DNA of 64,000 bases from Rhodopirellula sp. SM50. Its GTDB lineage: Bacteria > Planctomycetota > Planctomycetia > Pirellulales > Pirellulaceae. The notes beneath the pieces are model-generated. The model saw only the letters and a list, made by a program, of their open reading frames with translations, was not told where the DNA came from and made no database searches. Positions 60,901-64,000 of the stretch are shown here, one piece after another. Each line of letters begins with the position of its first letter. Position 1 is the stretch's first letter. The position numbers and the translations under genes were made by a program. Where the stretch lies: NCBI RefSeq assembly GCF_002289565.1, contig NZ_NTFY01000014.1, positions 62,001 to 126,000 of the forward strand, read 5' to 3'.

Positions 60901-61376
60901 TCGCCTCGAGCGATCCGTGACTGCAACGGCTGGTTGTTCTGCAATTGTTCGAGCGCATGCAACGCAAATTGATAGCAGTGCATGCAAGGTTCGCGTCCGC
61001 CCGATTCGGCGCAATCACACCCCGCCGGCGCCGAGTCGGTATCCACGCACAAGAAGACATTGTGGTGGACTCCATCCTTTGACCAAGAACCCTGCATCTC
61101 GCCGCAGCGGTAAATCCTTTCGATGTGGATTTTGGCCGGGATCGGCCGCTCGGCCCGCTGTCGCGAATGAACGGACTTGATCTGGTGGGGAAAGCTGTCC
61201 AACAGCTCTCGCATCGCGAAGAACCAAGACTGGACGTCCTGGCATTCAAAGCTGACCCGATCGAACCAGTCTTCGCCGTCATCGAGCAACGACTGCAGCC
61301 CAACAAGACTGTCCTTGTTCTTGGCCTGCGAAAGGACTTTGCGAAGCTTTTCCAATTGGATTTTCGATCGCGACAC
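57999..61376 (-). CDS. SWIM zinc finger, SNF2-family DNA-dependent ATPase/helicase
   Basis: 1125 residues from a GTG start. A SWIM zinc finger lies near the N-terminus (C120, C122, C131, H133: CDC...CMH). Residues about 200-650 are the long region common in bacterial SNF2 proteins. The ATPase part has [19 protein letters not shown] (Walker A, near residue 695), [11 protein letters not shown] (Walker B as DEAQ, near 788), [20 protein letters not shown], and the C-terminal helicase lobe with [31 protein letters not shown] and [11 protein letters not shown]. All motifs are intact. Bacterial homologs (HepA/RapA-like and SWIM-SNF2 types) act on protein-DNA complexes, but the specific role here is unknown. 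It is upstream of odhB on the same strand (112 bp) and 45 bp after the permease, so co-transcription is possible. Confidence 0.93.
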   Translation of the reverse strand: [1125 protein letters not shown]

Positions 61377-61421
61377 CGGGAACTCCGTTTCATAAGACTG
61401 TGTTGTCGACGGACAATCAAT

Positions 61422-63125
61422 CTACCGTCCGCTGCCGCTTTCGACGAGTTGGTTTTCCGACTCGTCCGCCAGATCCTGCTTGACGCGCAGCGGCACCGCG
61501 ATTTTACGCAGCCGGAACTCGCGAAACAGCGAAATTAAATTGATCGCCAAAACTCCCGATCCGACCACCAGGATCAACATTGCGACTTCAGCCGGCAGCC
61601 CCTGTGAGCTGAACGCTTCGTCCCACGTCCACCCCCAATTGCTCGCGTGCAGGGCGGAGTATTTGAAGGAGACGCGGCCTTGGATGGCCACATCGATGAT
61701 CGCCGGCACGATCACGCCCAAAAAGTAAGCCACGATCGCCGCAATCAGGGGGGCGACAAAGGATGGCCCGAACCGCTTCAGAAATGGCATCGACAGCAAG
61801 CGAATGATCCCCAGATAACCCAGCAGATAGCCCATCATCATCGCCGCAAAAACTGGCGGAGGTGTGTCGACACTCGTACTTCGAACAACACCCGTCTGGA
61901 TCCCAAAAACCCCCACCCCGGCCAACACCACCAGCCCCGCCACCCCCGTGGCGACGACAAACATGAAACCGGTCCCCGGCCCGGGCATCCACCACGTGAA
62001 CAGCATTCGGGTCCCGTAAGTGGCCGGCAATCCGCGCCGCACGCGGGGGCTCAACTCCGACGCTTCGCCGCACATGAACATCCCGACCAACAGCCAAAAG
62101 ATCCCCAGGTACAACAGCCCCTCGTTGATCCATTCAAAATCACCGGTCACCCAGGCGGCGTAGGCGATCGTGACCACCCAGATCGCCTGCTGGAAAAACA
62201 GAATCACGCGCAATCGAGTCGAGCGATTTTCCGTGACCGGGGCGATACGGGCCGCCGCCGCAGCCACGAACAAAACGACGAACGACGCCGCAACGGTGAA
62301 CGAAGCGAGAAACCCGAACCAAGTCCCACTCCATTGTTCGGGCAACACCATCGAGAAAACAAAACCGCAACACGTGAACTCCACCACGACGATGAACGCG
62401 ACCAACGCGACCAGTAAAAACGTTTGCAGCGTCCGGCCTTTGGCCAGGGTCGACAACACCAACGCCAGCGCCGTCAGCACCATCGCCGTGATGAAAATGA
62501 TCGCGACGACCAAGATGATGGTCAGCAACCCGATCCCGCGGAGCAGATAACAAAACGCCAAACAGGGCACGATGGCGGAGAAGTAAATCAGCATCTGAAG
62601 CACGGCACTGTTCATCTTCCCCGACACGATCCGCCAGGCCGACAAACGCGTGATCGCCAACATCTCATAAGTCCCTTCATCGAGTTCGGCGGCCAAGGAC
62701 CGAAACGCCACCAAGGGGACGAAGGCGAACATCGAAACGGACAGGATCAGGAAGTAACCGATCATCATCGATTCACCGGTCGGGATGTAATAGACATCCG
62801 GCGCGTTGAACACGATCCCCATGATCGTCCAGGCGCACGACGCGGCCAGCAAACAAAAAAACGTGATCAGAAACTGCTTGCTTTTGAGCGATTGCCTGGC
62901 CTCTTTGACCAAGATCGGATTCAACAGACTCGTCAGCCGCTCGGTCGCCCGATCCACCCAGCCCCAAAACCCACTGGCGTCAGGATCCAGTGCCAGTGCC
63001 GGGTAGGGAATCGCCTGGCCACCGCCGCCGAGTGATAGCTCAGCGACTGTCGGCAATGGTTGGCCGGCCGACGGGTCGAGATCGCCGTCGCCCCCTGCAC
63101 GCAGCGATGCATTTGGATCGGTCAT
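61422..63125 (-). CDS. ABC-2 type transporter permease
   Basis: 567 residues, ATG start. A soluble N-terminus of about 80 residues is followed by about 12 hydrophobic segments that I can count (for example FLITFFCLLAASCAWTIMGI, LILSVSMFAFVPLVAF, ILVVAIIFITAMVLTALALV). That is twice the usual six of an ABC-2 permease, so it may be a fused double permease. AAELDEGTYEMLAITRLSAW is typical of ABC-2 exporter permeases of the gliding/antibiotic type. The ATG overlaps the stop of the ATPase gene by four bases (ATGA), so the two are translationally coupled. The substrate cannot be inferred. Confidence 0.9.
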   Translation of the reverse strand: MTDPNASLRAGGDGDLDPSAGQPLPTVAELSLGGGGQAIPYPALALDPDASGFWGWVDRATERLTSLLNPILVKEARQSLKSKQFLITFFCLLAASCAWTIMGIVFNAPDVYYIPTGESMMIGYFLILSVSMFAFVPLVAFRSLAAELDEGTYEMLAITRLSAWRIVSGKMNSAVLQMLIYFSAIVPCLAFCYLLRGIGLLTIILVVAIIFITAMVLTALALVLSTLAKGRTLQTFLLVALVAFIVVVEFTCCGFVFSMVLPEQWSGTWFGFLASFTVAASFVVLFVAAAAARIAPVTENRSTRLRVILFFQQAIWVVTIAYAAWVTGDFEWINEGLLYLGIFWLLVGMFMCGEASELSPRVRRGLPATYGTRMLFTWWMPGPGTGFMFVVATGVAGLVVLAGVGVFGIQTGVVRSTSVDTPPPVFAAMMMGYLLGYLGIIRLLSMPFLKRFGPSFVAPLIAAIVAYFLGVIVPAIIDVAIQGRVSFKYSALHASNWGWTWDEAFSSQGLPAEVAMLILVVGSGVLAINLISLFREFRLRKIAVPLRVKQDLADESENQLVESGSGR

Positions 63126-64000
63126 TGCACCTTCCCCGCGGTGACCTTCAGGAACAGATCCTCCAATGATTCATCGACCACCCGGTACTCCAGCACGTTC
63201 ACGCGGGCGTCGCAGAGACGATGCAAGATTTCGATCTGGCGCTGTCGGTCGCCGGCGACGCGAAACTGCAGCGTGCGATTGAGTTCGACGACATCGGACA
63301 CATCCTCCCACTGTGACAGGATCGTCTTGGCCGTCTCGGTCTCGCCGTCGATGACGACGATCAAATCGAGATGCGTTTGCGAATTGCCTTTCAGGCCGGC
63401 GACGGTATCGTTGGCCAACAACCGCCCCTGCTCGATGATGCCGACCCGATCGCACATCTCCGCCAACTCGCTCAAGATATGGCTGCTGATCAAAATCGTC
63501 TTGCCATCGGCGGCCAACGAGCGAATGATCTGCCGCAATTCGATCCGCGCCCGTGGATCAAGCCCGGCGGCAGGTTCATCCAGGATCAGCACCGAGGGGT
63601 CGTGGATCAGGGCGCGTCCGAGACAGAGACGCTGGCGCATCCCCTTGCTCAAACCGGTGATCGGTTTTTCGGCCATCGAACGTAGCCCCGTGAAATCCAT
63701 CACCCAGCGGATCCGCCGCGTCCGTTCACGTCCGACCAGTCCGTTGGAACGGGCAAAGAAATCCAGGTACTCGGCACAATTCGTGTCGCTGTACGAACCG
63801 AACGCATCGGGCATGAACCCCAGCCGCCGGCGGACGCGGTCGGGATCGTTGACCGAGGAGAGGCCTTCGATGAAGGCGTCACCTTCGGTCGGCAGTTCCA
63901 GCGTCGCCAGGATTCTCATGCTGGTCGTTTTCCCCGCCCCGTTGGGACCGATGTAACCGAACACGCTGCCCCGTGGGACCATGAACGAAACGTGATCGAC
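63122..64000 (-). CDS. ABC transporter ATP-binding protein, 5' end beyond window
   Basis: The frame runs from the window edge to a stop at 63122. The edge sequence reads VDHVSF before MVPRGSVFGYIGPNGAGKTT, so the true start lies beyond 64000. Walker A GPNGAGKTT, a KGMRQRL signature in the LSGGQ position (LSKGMRQRL), Walker B VLILDEPAAGLDP and the switch His in SSHILSE are all present. The family is the ABC-2 exporter type (CcmA/NatA-like). The stop overlaps the permease ATG, which forms one transporter operon. The C-terminal 80 residues (ISQWEDV-type fold after GLKGNSQTHLDL) are typical of exporters of this class. Confidence 0.92.
   Translation of the reverse strand, partial: VDHVSFMVPRGSVFGYIGPNGAGKTTSMRILATLELPTEGDAFIEGLSSVNDPDRVRRRLGFMPDAFGSYSDTNCAEYLDFFARSNGLVGRERTRRIRWVMDFTGLRSMAEKPITGLSKGMRQRLCLGRALIHDPSVLILDEPAAGLDPRARIELRQIIRSLAADGKTILISSHILSELAEMCDRVGIIEQGRLLANDTVAGLKGNSQTHLDLIVVIDGETETAKTILSQWEDVSDVVELNRTLQFRVAGDRQRQIEILHRLCDARVNVLEYRVVDESLEDLFLKVTAGKVQ

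Overview
The window looks like chromosome of a planctomycete, most likely Pirellulaceae (Rhodopirellula-like). This is inferred from gene content: a DUF1552/DUF1592 secreted gene pair, PEP-CTERM proteins, LEPR-XLL-type surface proteins, planctomycete-style ECF-like sigma factors beside Ser/Thr kinases with WD40 tails, and one gene of about 33 kb. No tRNA, rRNA, CRISPR array, transposase or phage gene was recognised.

Layout. 1-828 (minus): 5' part of an RTX-repeat surface protein cut by the window edge. 1025-3276 (minus): an ECF-like sigma factor and a zinc-ribbon Ser/Thr kinase upstream of it. 3652-7489 (minus): DUF1592 cytochrome-like and DUF1552 genes, spaced like an operon. 7947-8690 (minus): a PEP-CTERM protein. 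8782-41643 (minus): one open reading frame of about 10,950 codons. It encodes a roughly 1.1 MDa modular extracellular protein: LEPR-XLL N-terminus, two beta-helix-like stalks, five Calx-beta-like domains, 14 CARDB domains, two propeller-like regions, nine cadherin/Ig-like repeats, an RHS-like segment, an internal dockerin, a ZU5-like domain, an RTX block, a metzincin-like protease module, four Ig-like repeats and a terminal dockerin-like pair.

42248-50370: two paralogous transmembrane kinase-WD40 receptors arranged head to head. The minus-strand copy is preceded by an intact ECF sigma gene. The plus-strand copy is preceded by a truncated remnant of the same kind of sigma gene, which suggests an inverted duplication of a sigma-kinase pair followed by decay of one sigma copy.

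50546-63982 is mostly housekeeping: a second PEP-CTERM protein, Sua5/TsaC (tRNA t6A), RNase PH, ArgF and ArgB (arginine synthesis), ProC (proline synthesis), the E2 subunit of 2-oxoglutarate dehydrogenase, a SWIM/SNF2 helicase, and an ABC-2 type permease with its ATPase (cut by the right edge).

The intergenic spaces hold several families of palindromic repeats: one with AGCCGGTT-type arms (three loci), one with a GTCGCTGCG palindrome (three copies), a CAAGCTGGAAGCTTACGCC family, and a GTAGCGGAA inverted pair. These are the main non-coding structure of the window. The most notable items are the giant protein with its embedded protease and recent internal duplications, the inverted sigma-kinase pair, and the repeat families at gene 3' ends.
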